This document shows positions 10,024-21,360 of a DNA stretch of 64,000 nucleotides, one piece after another. The notes below the pieces were generated by a model. The model searched no databases. It saw only the letters and a list, made by a program, of their open reading frames with translations, and was not told the DNA's origin. The stretch is from Acanthosoma haemorrhoidale (taxonomy: Eukaryota; Arthropoda; Insecta; Hemiptera; Acanthosomatidae). A program made the position numbers and the translations under genes. The stretch is taken from contig OV884015.1 in assembly GCA_930367205.1 (NCBI GenBank), positions 79,437,341-79,501,340 on the forward strand. Direction: 5' to 3'. Position 1 is the first letter of the stretch. Each line of letters opens with the position of its first letter.

Positions 10024-11349
10024 ATGCGTTTCAATCAACAAGCAATGTCTGAAAAAAAACAAAAACGCTCAAGGTTTCCGGGATCAACACCTACTCTGTT
10101 GCCTGTCAAACGTAAGCCATGGCAATCTAAATCTTCAAAAAATACGGTAAATTCTTCAGCACCCAGCAGCTCTATGGAAGAAACACTGTTCAAACCTAGC
10201 ACATCTAAACAAACAACAACCCATGTGTCTCCATTTTTCACGCCCAATAGTTATGAGGTGTTGAAAAATATTGAAGTAGAGGGCATGGACTCTACACAAA
10301 CACCCACACAGCCCAAGCCACCTGCCATATTTGTACACAATATTAGTAATTTTAAATTAATATATACCCAATTGAGTTAAATCGTAGGTACAAGCAAATA
10401 CATGTTCCTCAATCGGTCTCAGATACAAAAGTTTCTCCGGACACATATCGAGCGATAATCCAATATTTGGAAGAAACTAAGGCCGACTTTCATACTTACC
10501 AGCTAAAGCAGAAAAGATCGCTACGGCTGGTGATTAGAAACCAGCATCCCACTACACCAACAGACGAGATAGAAAAGGAGCTCATAGGTTTAGGATACAA
10601 GGTTCATCAAATTACCAACGTGCTCTGTGAGGAAAGGCAAGAAGATGAAGCTATTAAGACACCACTGCCTGGTTCATTGTGGATCTAGAGCAAACACCTG
10701 GAGTAGAATAAATCTACGAGCTTACCCACTAGTGTTACACAAGAGTACAGGTCGAAAAACCTTACACCAAACGTGACATAGTCCAATGCCATAATCGCCA
10801 GGCATATGGGCACACAAAATCGTACTGCTACCACCCTCCCATGTGTGTAAAGTGCAGTGGGCAGCACAAAAGCGAATTGTGCAAAAAGCGCCTGAAATCG
10901 CCTGCTGTATGCGTGCTCTGCAAGCAAGGCCATCCGACCAACTACAAGGGCTGCGAAGCTTATAGAATTCTCAAGTCCAGGAGCGAGCAACGTCGTCAGC
11001 TAGAAGAATAGAGCCTTCTCTTGACTGGCTAGTCAAAGGTAGCTCAAGAAGCACCCCCGCCTGAAATTTGAGGCCTTCACTCTCTTTTGCTGATGCCGTT
11101 CGAAACAGAGAGCAGTCACAGGCATTGCCCACTCTTCCTCCGCAAGTTTTTCTTCCCCAGCACTCCGTTGATCCCAGCAACCAGCAAACTCAACCACACA
11201 TCTCGCTTACTCCTCCACCTTCAACCTCTTCAGATCTCGCCAGCCTTTTAACCTCATTCCTTACAGAGTTCAGAACCCAAATTACCCCTCTCATTCCCCT
11301 TCTTACCCATCTTGTCTCCTACCTTATCCCCGTTAAACAAAATCCATAA
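10024..11349 (+). pseudogene. Family A ORF1 (gag-like, CCHC knuckles), broken
   Basis: ORF1 of jockey-clade elements encodes an RNA-binding protein that packages the element's RNA. Here it is scattered over three frames. A Ser/Lys-rich N-terminus covers 10,024-10,380. A middle part with FHTYQLKQKRSLRLVIRNQH lies at 10,467-10,688. The knuckle region at about 10,770-10,980 reads VQCHNRQAYGHTKSYC, then CVKCSGQHKSELC, then CVLCKQGHPTNYKGC. In the first knuckle the second cysteine is replaced by Arg (CHNR instead of the usual CxxC), so that zinc site is lost. A Pro/Ser/Gln-rich C-terminus lies at 11,068-11,349. Frameshifts near 10,380-10,460, 10,690 and 11,010-11,070 show the gene is dead. Confidence 0.85.
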
Positions 11350-13884
11350 GTGGATCTTCCTGACTCCTTATCCGTTCTCCTTTGGAATGAGAATGGTGTT
11401 CGCACCCACACTAACGAACTAACAGCACTACTCCACTACAAAAACATCGACGTAGCTCTTATTACTGAGAAAGACTTACAAGTAAACGACCATTTACCGT
11501 TCGACAGTACCAGACTTATCGAACTGATTACCCAGATGGAAGAGCTCATGCAGGTACCGCTGTCATTGTCCCTAACTCCATATCCCACCACATAGTTCCT
11601 TTGACAGCACATGATTTCCTTCAATCCACTGCAGTGTCAATCAGCACCTGCACTTTTCCCCTTACTCTAGCGTCAGTGTACTGCCCACCCAATAAATCCA
11701 TTTCCGATTCCCAATTTATCTCCTTTCTAGACTCCATCAGGCATCGTTTCCTTGTGGATGGGGAACGCAAAGCACCAACATTGGGGCTCAAGATCCACGA
11801 ATACACGAGGGCGTGCTTTGCTGTCTGCACTCACACGGAAACATTGCTCCACTATCACTCCTGACACAGCCACCTATTGGCCATCAGATCCCAACCGGAA
11901 TACAGATCTCCTTGACTTTTTCTTCTATAATAGTGTAGGAACACTAAACTATTCACTCATGTGCCTCGATGACCTCTCCTCCGACCATAGCCCCTTATTA
12001 TTAACCATTTCCCTAAATCCAATTCACAAACTGCCTCCTCCTTCATTTATTAGTGGCCCAGTTGATTGGGACCACTTTTGCCAGATTCTTACAGACTCTT
12101 TAGACCTCAAAGTACCTTTGAAAACATCCCAAAACCTAGATGATGCTGTGCGAATGATCCAGAGGTCGGCCTGTGAGGCATCGTCACCCCACGGTCATCT
12201 GAAAATTCACAACCAAAATCGTCGCTCATACAATCAGTACTGCAGGTTGGTAAAGTGGCAATTGGTATCCTTCCATTTCGATTCTTTTAATTCTTATCTC
12301 TCCTCTCTGGTTACCAGGGATAACTCCTTGTGGAATGTAACTAAGAAAATCCTAAAATATCATCCTGTTTCACACCCACTCCGTCGTGATGATGGGACCG
12401 TGGCGGTTTCGGTTGGCGAGAGGGTGGAAGAATTCGCACATCATCTTTCCCGTACTTTCACTCCTCACCTTACTCCTCAAAACAATACTCTCACATCCAC
12501 CAAAAACCGTCAATTCCTCTGGGTCAAATATCTTCTGAAAAAATTACCTTACTTAAAATCTCCAGGATATGATCTCCTTACTCCTCTAATCCTCCAACAA
12601 CTTCCTCCTAAAGCCATAATTTTCCTAACCTAAATATATAATTGCATTATCCAAACGCCGCACTTTCCTCTCCTCTGGAAACACTCCATTATAGTCCTAT
12701 TCGCCAAACCCGGCAAACCACCCGATGACGCCTCATCTTACCTTCCAATTAGCCTACTCCCTATACTCTCAAAAATATTTGGAAAACTCCTATTAAAACG
12801 CCTACTTCTAATTATTGAATCCAAAAACCTTTATCCTACTCACCAGTTTTGTTTCCGTCAACGACATTCCACTGCTCAACAAGGCCTTCGCGTTGTTGAT
12901 CACATATCCTCAGCCAAACAATACTGCACTGCTTCCTTTCTGGACATAGCTCAAGCTTTTGACAGGGTCAGGCACGCAGGTTTGCTTTACAAGCTCAAAA
13001 TATATTTACCCCAGACCCTATTCCTAATCCTACAGTCCTCGCTTTAAAACCGATTCTTCCGAATCCGGTGTGGTTTTGAATATTCTAACTACTATCCCCT
13101 AAAAACAGGAGTTCCACAGGGCAGGGGCCAGGGTCCCATCCTCTATAATCTATACACCACTGATGTCCCCTCTACCACCAATACCTTCTTGGCAACATTT
13201 GCAGACGACACTGCAGTCTTGTCATCCCATCCAGACCCCGACATAGCATCCCATAACCTTCAAAAACACCTTGACGAGATCGAGTATTGGTGCAATCAAT
13301 GGCGGATCAAAGTTAATGAAGCAAAATGCTCCCACATTACCTTCACACTTTGTCGCAAGACTTGTCCACTAGTTTATTTTAATTCTATTCCTCTTCCTGT
13401 ATCCGAGACAGTACGGTACTTAGGCTTCCATCTTGACAAACGACTGACCTGGAACCCACATACGAGACTAAAAAGACAAGAACTAAACAGACGCTTTGGA
13501 CAACTGTACAAACTACTTCAAAGGACATCCCATCTCTTAATAGAAAATAAACTACTAATCTACAAAGTTATACTTAAACCAATCTGGACATACGGAATAG
13601 AGCTATGGGGGACAGCAAAAAAGTCGAACATCAAGCGTATCCAATCCTTTCAATCCAAAGTCCTAAGAACAATAGTAAATGCCCCTTATTATGTCAGCAA
13701 CAAAACCCTTCATAACGATCTTAATATACCCTACATTCTAGAACTCATCCCTTCCAAGTTTATGAAATTCCACAGCAGCCTTTCCAACCACCCTAATCCT
13801 GTAGCACAGTCATTGCACTGCGCCACTCATCCCTATAATCCTCCTCGGAGACTGAAACGGCAGTGGTCTTGTGACCTGCTATAT
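11350..13884 (+). pseudogene. Family A ORF2 (endonuclease-reverse transcriptase), broken
   Basis: The frame starting at 11,350 opens with SVLLWNENGVRTHTNELTAL, the N-terminus of an apurinic-type endonuclease. The frame shifts at about 11,596 and returns at about 11,752, damaging the catalytic GGDFN motif (only NAKHQHWGSRSTNTRG is readable). Then come in-frame stops at 12,631-12,633 and 13,045-13,047. Reverse transcriptase blocks remain visible: LPISLLPILSKIFGKLLLKR, FLDIAQAFDRV, GVPQGRGQGPILYNLY (Ser of PQGS changed to Arg) and the active-site FADD at about 13,198. The C-terminus reads RRLKRQW followed by CDLL. Other copies have a TAA at the position corresponding to 13,882-13,884; here it is TAT, so the open frame runs on to 14,064. 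The target-primed reverse transcription role is known for the clade. Confidence 0.9.
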
Positions 13885-14170
13885 ATACGTGGCAGCGGGA
13901 AGCCTGGCAATGGCCAGTTTCTCCAATCATATCCTGAGCGTATGTGGCTCACGTTCTTATCCAGTGACGCGGCTGACGGAGGAGCGTGGGGGACTTCCCA
14001 GGACTCCGCTTCATCATTCGCATGGGAGGGAGGTGACACCCATGTGGACTTCTTGGAGGTCTGAAACGGATGGAGGTCTCATGTGGACTGAAACGGCAGT
14101 GGCCTCGTGACCTGCTATAAGCGCGTGACAGTGGGAGTCCTGGCAATGGCCAGTTTCTCCAATCATGTCC
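13851..14170 (+). repeat. Internal duplication in the family A 3' region (236-bp offset)
   Basis: The block at 13,851-13,934, beginning ACTGAAACGGCAGTGG and including GCCAGTTTCTCCAATCAT, recurs at 14,087-14,170. In the second block the ORF2 stop (CTGCTATAA) is preserved, while in the first it is mutated. A related doubled block occurs in the copy at 24,966-25,360, so the duplication may be a feature of a subfamily and not of this copy alone. Confidence 0.8.
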
Positions 14171-14310
14171 TATTGTATCAATGAGCGAGTGAATGATGCT
14201 GTAAATATGGTATGAATGAGATCATTTATCTGTATTATTATTGCCTTATAAAAGGCAGATTGTAATTATTGCACAATAAAGATTGTTAAAGGGAAAAAAA
14301 AAATAAATAA

Positions 14311-15120
14311 AAAAATAAACTACTGGACTGGTACTTGAAGCTGCGCTGATGTTTTTAGATTTGGCCTAGTTATTTATGAAAACCTCTGCATTTCTCTTTC
14401 CTAACCTCGCTATGTTTTAGTCCGGCCTTGTCAGGCCCCACACCTTCATAGTGGGATTCTCTGTCTCGCTAAAACTAGCATCTCCTTGAAAGAGATTTCT
14501 TCCTCGTGGACGACGCTCACCTTGGGCCCTACGAACTTTACCTAGTAGTGTCTCCCCCAGACTGCCTTTCTTCGGTTCACACTCGCCTTTGGGATCCGGA
14601 TGGTTTTCACCTACCCTTAGATACCGAGTGCAAATTCGTGGTTATTCCAAGATTATGAGGTTACTACCTATAATACTACCTATAATACCTACCTATAATA
14701 CCTACCCTATACCTCTTCTCCTGAACATAGTGCACTGTCTGAGCACATACCTATTAGATATGGAGTCAGATAGTAAAGTAGTAAGACCCATTATGAAGCA
14801 ATTGTCCAGGTCATAGCCTAATCAACCGTCACAACTCACCATTACTAGGGCTAGGCTAAATAGGTACCCCCTCGTGACGACCCGACACCCCTCATTACAT
14901 TTAATATTTGCAGGTGGGAGGGTAGGTACATTACCTAAATTGGATTTCACCTCCTCAGCTTACATCTTAGCACTATAGAATCATCAAATGGTTGCGTGCA
15001 TGTGTGCCACTTTATTATTTGAGTAACCATTACATGCCCCTAATTCAATAGCCAATTTTTATGTGTAATCTCCCCTCCCGACATAAAAAATGAAATGAAC
15101 GTTTACTGTTGTTTTGTTTT
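14311..15120. other. Unassigned DNA with a short microsatellite
   Basis: Between two family A copies. It contains the CCTATAATAC repeats at about 14,664-14,710. A 75-codon frame at 14,589-14,816 crosses that repeat and is unlikely to be a gene. Confidence 0.45.
14664..14710. repeat. Short tandem repeat of a CTACCTATAATAC-type unit
   Basis: Several imperfect units of CCTATAATA with ACTA/CCTA spacers in a row. Simple-sequence repeat, no further function visible. Confidence 0.7.
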
Positions 15121-15781
15121 GATATACCTGGAATAAATTACTAATCTATGTCTGGACATACGGAATAGAGCTATGGGGGACAGCAAAAAAGTCGAACATC
15201 AAGCGTACTCAATCCTTTCAACCGAAAGTTCTGACAACAATAGTAAATGATCCTTATTAACAGCAACAAAATCCTTCATAATGATCTTAATGTGCCCTAC
15301 ATTCTTGAACTCATCCCTTCCAATTTCATAAAATACCATAGTAACCTATCCAACCACCCTAATCCCATAGCACAGTCATTACACTGCGCCACTCATCCCT
15401 ACATTCCTCCTCGGAGACTAAAATGGCAGTGGTCTTGTGACCTGCTATATATACGTGGCAGCGGGAAGCCTGGCAATGGCCAGTTTCTCCAATCATATCC
15501 TGAGCGTATGTGGCTCACGTTCTTATCCAGTGACGCGGCTGACGGAGGAGCGTGGGGGACTTCCCAGGACTCCGCTTCATCATTCGCATGGGAGGGAGGT
15601 GACACCCATGTGGACTTCTTGGAGGTCTCTGGGCTGTTTATAAATACTGTATGCAAGTGAATGAAAATTGTAAATACGGTTTTAATGTGATCATTTATCA
15701 CAATTACTTATTACCTAATGAGGCAGATTGTAATTTATCATAATAAAGTTGTTTTTTATCTGTCTCCCAGATATACCTGGA
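15121..15781 (+). mobile_element. Family A 5'-truncated copy with 12-bp TSD
   Basis: From 15,133 the sequence matches the long copy from about 13,545 (ORF2 C-terminus) through the tail ending TAATAAAGTTG near 15,752. It is bounded by GATATACCTGGA at 15,121-15,132 and again at 15,770-15,781, a clear target-site duplication. There is a roughly 20-bp deletion near its 5' end and only a single 3' repeat block. An unmatched stretch of about 18 bases lies between the tail and the downstream TSD where poly-A would be expected. The ORF2 stop is lost here as well, giving an open frame at 15,247-15,660 that is a retrotransposon remnant. Confidence 0.92.
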
Positions 15782-17084
15782 TATATAAAATATTAAACCA
15801 TTTTCATTATCAAACAAATTCAATTATATGCAATCTTGAGGAGAATGCAAAATACAATGAATGACATAAAATAAACTATATACCTTGACGAAATGTTTAC
15901 GCCAAGTTCGTGCAGCTTCTGAGTTGAGCTCTTGATGGTTCACGAAAACTGGACGTCTAGAAAGCCGACGATGACTGATGGTGGTCAAGGCAAAAGAAGT
16001 TATAGACTAGTCAAGACAGAAGATAGGAGGTGAAAGATTGTAAATTGCAAGCGGTTGTAGACCATGACAGAATACTCTAGACTTCTTAAGACCGAACCGA
16101 GCTCAAAATATGACAGTGTGTAGCTTGAGAGTGACAAGCTCCCTTCCTTGACCTTCTATCACTTATAAACAGTCCTCGAGTCACTCAACTTAATCTTTGG
16201 TAAATATAATAGCTTGAATTCTATGGATACATTTCTAGGTTCTCCCACTTTGTTATGTGGGAGTTTTAATTGACAAAATGTTGGGGATTATTTGCCTACA
16301 ATGATATCTTTGGCATGGGGGTCTTCAAATAAACTTCTTTTTTATAATAGTGTCTTATTCAAAGCACCACACACCCGTGGATGAGGCATTTAATATACTG
16401 TTGATTCCTCACAGTCAGGGTGCAATTGTCTCCGTTAGGTATCGACTTTGAGCTGTGGAGGCCCCAAACGTCAATTTTCTATATTGTCTCCGATATTCCC
16501 ATGAGACAAAATATTTCCATAACATCACAGATAATCACTTTATTTGGGTACATATCAGTTTATATAAGCTTCTTTTGATTAGCAGACTTTGAAAATTAGG
16601 TGTGATCCACTTATAAAGCGTATAATTTTGAAAACCTAATTTTTTTTTTTTTTAAATCCGTCTACAAAAGTGGGATCGTCGTAATACCATCATACTATTT
16701 ATGTATAAAGAAATAGCTTTATTATAGGCCTAGTGATGCTACCATTATTAAGAAGGTGTTGCTAAGCTTGCTAACCGGGTGATTGATTCATTATATTTCC
16801 TTACTATTTTTATTTCTGATTTTAGACCGTATTATCATAGATACTTGGCCAAGTAGGTGCTTCTTCAAATAGCTGAATGGACGAAGGCAAAACGAGTTCT
16901 TATAAAAGAAATAAAAAAATGAAACATTAAAATGCTATTAACTTAAAAAGGAAGAAATAAAATTTAATTTGAAAAATGATAATCAGAAATGAAATGAAAA
17001 ATCACTTTATTCTCGGAGCATTGTCCAGTGCATTGCTATTGTTCTTAAAGAACAAAATAACAAAGACCAGCAGACAAAAAAATA
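15782..17084. other. AT-rich DNA, no gene recognised
   Basis: No ORF over 60 codons and no recognised repeat. A TTTATTCTCGG stretch near 17,007, read on the minus strand, gives an AATAAAG polyadenylation-like signal just outside the left arm of the large inverted repeat. Confidence 0.45.
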
Positions 17085-17844
17085 CATAACATTACAATGA
17101 AATGATAAACATAAAAACAACTAAGGGCCTATGTATATATGTAAGATTATAATGAGTTAACAACTAAACATTGAAACCAAAAACAAAAAGAAGTGACAAA
17201 ATAAAGAAAATATAGCACTTATTACAAGAGTGAAAAGAACTTGAATGATTTCTGGGATATATTAAAATAAGGAATGTAAAAAATTAATGAAAAATAATGG
17301 CAATTTATCAATTGTTAGATTGTTGGGAGATAAGGAACTAGCAAAGTCTAAATTTAAACATTGGCAGACACAACCAGTAATAGCAATATATTAATTTTAA
17401 ATGTACTCGTAGGCACAAGAAGAGGATAAGTTAACTTGAAATAGACTGCAGAGTTTTGCATATGGTATTAAAATTATGGAAAGTCTAAATATTTAATTAT
17501 TTTATATTCTTCGTATATTCATAGTTACGAGGTTGAGAGAAAGTCATTATTTGGGTTTTTCAAAGAAAAATTGAGATTAATAAGACCATTATAATAGAGT
17601 ACCCTAGGTTCGTTGAACTGCCTAGTAAAACCAAACTGCACTTTGATGCGCGCGCACCATAGGTTACGAAAGTCCCATGGACCCAATGGTAAGCCTCCAC
17701 AGTGAACGATGGCTACCAGTATAGGCCAAACCATCAATTCTCATTACCCTCCTTATTTACAAGACAATATTCTACTTGAACTGTACTGGATTTGAACTCT
17801 CCTCAGCATATTCCCGGAACACAGAATCCAGGCTCTCTGACCAT
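17085..17844. repeat. Left arm of a large inverted repeat
   Basis: This segment is the reverse complement of 18,808-19,584. Over the inner 240 bp that I compared base by base (17,521-17,760) I saw only a handful of differences, about 98% identity. The outer part is similarly matched except for a roughly 11-base insertion in the right arm near 19,361. Divergence at the inner edge is abrupt at 17,844/18,808. A minus-strand frame at 17,525-17,737 lies inside and is unrecognised. Confidence 0.92.
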
Positions 17845-18079
17845 AACGTGGGTGGCGGACATCATTATATAGGTGTATAATTCAGAGTAGTGTCAGTAGT
17901 TCTTCGGAAATTGTAAACTTCTTTAGTATTCATTGAGTAAGATTGATGAATTATATTAAGAACTTTAAAAGCTTTTCATTTAGATAATGTATTGCTATTG
18001 CAAGAAAAAAGAAAAACATGGTACAAGTAAGGCTGAGCGAGCGGGAATGGTAGCTGGAGCAGGTGGTGTTATCAGTGGG

Positions 18080-18215
18080 CCGGCCAGGTCCCTATCTCTC
18101 GCCGTCCTGGGGATGCGATAAATCCACCAAGGAGCTAGGTAATTACCGCCTGAGTGAGGACAAAGTAAAAGGGGGGTTGAAATAGGTGCCCTAAATCACT
18201 GGCCCTCCGCCCTCA
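18080..18215. repeat. Dispersed repeat C, copy 2
   Basis: Matches 5866-6010 through GGACAAAGTAAAAGGGG and the CTAAATCAC end. It lies in the spacer between the two arms of the large inverted repeat. Confidence 0.6.
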
Positions 18216-18549
18216 AAACAGATATATTTCAAACCCAGTGCCGGCCGATGGTCCGTAATGGGAGTGATTTTTGCTTTACGGAACGCTAAATCACTCCTTC
18301 CCCGTGGACATTGGAACGCCGGAGAGTTCCAAACGAAATTCAATAATCGGAATGCAACAGTTAATTTTTCATAGTCGAAGGTGCGTCCATCTTTACGAAG
18401 TGAGATTTGATTTACGTCGGAATACATTTTACACGAACCAAGCTGATGGCAATAAATTAAGTTTATTCTAATATGAAGAAGTATGTTCAATGCGGTATGA
18501 AATTAAATTAAACCCATTAAATTAATACAAAAAAAAAATATAACGTTAA

Positions 18550-18876
18550 AGCTAAATATACAATAGCAAAACCAAGGAAGGGCTACCAAATATCAGGATA
18601 CATAGTAGACATACAATAATAGGAATGCAAAAATTAAAGTATGAAAATATAATATAATGAATCGCTACAAATCTATCATGTCTGAATGGTGAGATGGTGT
18701 TGGAATAGTAGGGTTTTGATGGTTGGCAAGTTTGAAGCATGGTGGATATCAGGCGATAGATGATCCCAGAGGCTAATGGAGCAACGAAGCAAAGAAGCAA
18801 CGATTGAATGGTCAGAGAGCCTGGATTCTGTGTTCCGGGAATATGCTGAGGAGAGTTCAAATCCAGTACAGTTCAA
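18550..18876 (-). pseudogene. Possible C-terminal remnant of a non-LTR retrotransposon ORF2
   Basis: A minus-strand frame contains RCSISLWDHLSPDIHHASNL followed by PTIKTLLFQHHL. This resembles the common end of non-LTR ORF2 proteins, where a SFFPRT-type motif is followed by LWN-LP, a short gap and FK--L. The start of the frame lies inside the right arm of the inverted repeat and the rest in the spacer, so the inverted duplication cut through it. Identification rests on a short motif and is tentative. Confidence 0.35.
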
Positions 18877-19584
18877 GTAGAATATTGTCTTGTAAATAAG
18901 GAGGGTAATGAGAATTGATGGTTTGGCCTATACTGGTAGCCATCGTTCACTGTGGAGGTTTACCATTGGGTCCATGGGACTTTCGTAACCTATGGTGCGC
19001 GCATCACAGTGCAGTTTGGTTTTACTAGGCAGTTCAACGAACCTAGGGTACTCTATTATAATAGTCTTATTAATCTCAATTTTTCTTTGAAAAACCCAAA
19101 TAATGACTTTCTCTCAACCTCGTAACTATGAATATACGAAGAATATAAAATAATTAAATATTTAGACTTTCTATAATTTTAATACCATATGCAAAACTCT
19201 GCAGTCTATTTCAAGTTAACTTATCCTCTTCTTGTGCCTACGAGTACATTTAAAATTAATATATTGCTATTACTGGTTGTGTCTGCCAATGTTTAAATTT
19301 AGACTTTGCTAGTTCCTTATCTCCCAACAATCTAACAATTCATAAATTGCCATTATTTTTCTTTTTATTTATTTTTCATTAATTTTTTACATTCCTTATT
19401 TTAATATATCCCAGAAATCATTCAAGTTCTTTTCACTCTTGTAATAAGTGCTATATTTTCTTTATTTGGTCACTTCTTTTTGTTTTTGGTTTCAATGTTT
19501 AGTTGTTAGCTCATTATAATCTTACATATATACATAGGCCCTTAGTTGTTTATATGTTTATCATTTCATTGTAATGTTATGTTA
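18808..19584. repeat. Right arm of a large inverted repeat
   Basis: Reverse complement of 17,085-17,844. The two arms are separated by a spacer of about 963 bp. The outer end is at ATGTTATGT near 19,584, beyond which the sequences differ. Together the arms could form a very long hairpin in RNA or single-stranded DNA. Confidence 0.92.
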
Positions 19585-20180
19585 TCATAAATCGCATTGA
19601 GTAACGAACCATTAATAATTAATATAAAATCATCCTAGCCATACCTTTTCCTATCATGTTAAATGTGTTTGCAGTCTGTGGTTACGAATGGTAAGAGTTG
19701 TTTTGATTTTTTGGTTTATTCAGTCTACTTCACCGGGCTAACCAGATATTTCCCATGTTCGATACATTTAAACTGTTTTATATTGTTATTTGATAGATTA
19801 GTTGTCGTGTATCTTGTCTATTTTAATTTGTTACCCGAACGTACGCTACCCGTGGGTGTTTATTTGTGTTTCCTTTATTGTGAATAAATTAGGGGGGGGG
19901 GAGAATAAGTATTCATAATTGCAAGAAGTCTGAATATCTTTTGATCCTCGGGTGCTTATCATAATCAATAAATGCTCGACCCCAGTTGAATTGAATGTTT
20001 CAACTAATATAACTTTTTTCTGAGGAATACGAGTGCATATTGAGAGTGAGGACTTGTTTATACATATTTTTTTACGTGGCTCCACGTGTAGCAAAAGGTG
20101 GAAGGAAAATAGGCCATTTACGCAGGAAGCAGAATGGAATGCGATTCGAAACGAAACTCCGCTATCAATAGGTAATTGGT
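19585..20180. other. AT-rich DNA, no gene recognised
   Basis: Short frames only (74 codons plus strand, 82 codons minus strand), no recognisable content. A run of ten G lies at 19,892-19,901. Confidence 0.45.
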
Positions 20181-20188
20181 TATAAAAG
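20181..20188 (+). promoter_or_regulatory. TATA box of a candidate host promoter
   Basis: TATAAAAG is followed about 30 bases later by a plausible start region (TTAGAGTGCAGACC, about 20,211-20,224) and by some 400 bp of GC-richer sequence. An ATTGG (inverted CCAAT core) lies a few bases upstream. Position and composition suggest a Pol II promoter reading rightwards; there is no direct evidence of transcription. Confidence 0.4.
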
Positions 20189-20210
20189 ACACAACAGTGC
20201 TAAAAGCCTA

Positions 20211-20716
20211 TTAGAGTGCAGACCTAGAGAGCACTCGGTTGTGCAGTTAAAGTGCCATAGGTCCCTCGAACGGTGGCAGCAGTAATTGGGGTGATTAGTG
20301 AAGCGGCTAGCGTGCCGCCCCCAGCTTCCGATCCCGGAGCGTGTGTTTGTGCTTCCGCGTCATTTCCTCCAACAGCCAGCGCCCGAGCAGATATTTGATT
20401 TAGGGAGGCCACTGGTCATCACACACTCGCTGATTCCTTCCAAGATTGATCACCTCCGGCAAGACAAATGTCAGTCCCCTTCTGTTTTCCGCCACTCCCG
20501 CTCTCTCTCTCTTCCCTCAGATGCCGAAGACTCCAGTAAATTGGATGACTCCGGAACTTTTTTTTTCTCTCACTAACAGCTGTCCGGCAGAGAGAAGAAA
20601 ATAAGGGAAGAGTTGTTTATGTCTGGGTCCGTTACCTAGTTGGCTGAATTCTAGAGTACCATTCATCAATCGGGGCCTGATGCTGAGTGACGATGTGTAC
20701 TCAATGGATGTAGCAT
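20211..20716 (+). other. Candidate first exon of a host gene with splice donor
   Basis: A GC-richer block downstream of the TATA box ends at a strong splice-donor consensus, GTAAGT at 20,717-20,722. The last ATG-initiated frame that stays open to the donor begins at about 20,680 and would encode MLSDDVYSMDVA before the intron. An internal pyrimidine-rich tract ending CTTCCCTCAG near 20,520 looks like a splice acceptor, so the block could instead be two exons. Longer frames in the block (62 and 92 codons) show no family resemblance. I cannot name the gene; it may not be one. Confidence 0.3.
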
Positions 20717-20907
20717 GTAAGTACTGTGGGCACTCTAATTAACAGCCCTTAGCGACAACAAACAATTTTTGAAAAAAATCTCTATAAGAATAAGTATTGT
20801 AATCTCCTAATAGGGCAATGGCGGATTGTGGTGATTAAACTCATTTACAACATGAGCTCATGAACACACCATTTAAGCAATGTTGCGTTCATATATTTAC
20901 TAGTTGT

Positions 20908-21100
20908 TTTTTTTTTTAACCTTATCATGGGATTTGTGACCCAGACGGGGTTCCATCATGGGTCTTATTTACTGTTGACGGGGCAATGGGGTATTTCGTT
21001 GCCAGTGGTGCGCGTTTTCCAGTGCAATAGGGTGTGTTGCACGGGCTAGCACACCTTTTGTTATTTTAATAAGCCGGTTATATTGTATTCATTCTATTTT
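20908..21100 (-). mobile_element. 3'-end fragment related to the R1-like element at 43.4 kb
   Basis: A T run at about 20,908-20,919 is followed, in the same order as at 43,490-43,565, by GGCAATGGGGTA, CAGTGGTGCGCGTTTTCC, GTGCAATAGGG, TTGCACGGGCTAGC and ACACCTT. Similarity is roughly 70% by eye. It therefore looks like a diverged, 5'-truncated copy of the same 3' untranslated region on the minus strand. Confidence 0.55.
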
Positions 21101-21117
21101 TATTTATTTATTTATCA

Positions 21118-21360
21118 CTCGCGCTCTTTGTCAGCCTCCACTGGCTAGTATCCGGTGACGCTGCAGACGGAAGAGCGTGGGGGACTACCCAAGACTCCGC
21201 ATGTGGGGAAGTGACAACCATGTGGATTTGGGAGGCCTCAGGATACTGTATGAATGAGCGAGTGAATGCAAATTGTAAATATGGTATGAATGAGAATATT
21301 TATCACAATTACTTATTGCCTAATAAGGCAGATTGTAATTTTAGCACAATAAAGAGGTTT
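21118..21360 (+). mobile_element. Family A 3'-end copy
   Basis: Homology to other family A copies starts at CTCGCGCTC and runs through the TCCGGTGACG, GGGGGACTACCCAAGACTCC and GTATGAATGAG segments to CACAATAAAG at 21,345-21,354. There is no coding part. No clear TSD. Confidence 0.85.

Larger units (their letters stand above)
10024..14310 (+). mobile_element. Longest copy of family A, a jockey-clade non-LTR retrotransposon
   Basis: The element has an ORF1 with CCHC zinc knuckles, an ORF2 with apurinic-type endonuclease and reverse transcriptase, and a 3' tail ending in a CAATAAAG signal at about 14,270-14,281 and an A-rich stretch. This arrangement and the ORF2 C-terminal motifs (LKPIWTYGIELWG, NAPYYVSNKTLHNDL) match the jockey clade. 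Both ORFs are broken. The 5' boundary is not defined: ORF1 begins near 10,024 but the untranslated leader may extend upstream to about 9,660. No target-site duplication was found. Nine further copies or fragments in this window share its 3' tail. Confidence 0.88.

Noticed and set aside
13884..14064. Apparent 60-codon C-terminal extension of family A ORF2
   Set aside because: Other copies end at TAA in this position; the extension comes from one base change and reads into 3' UTR.
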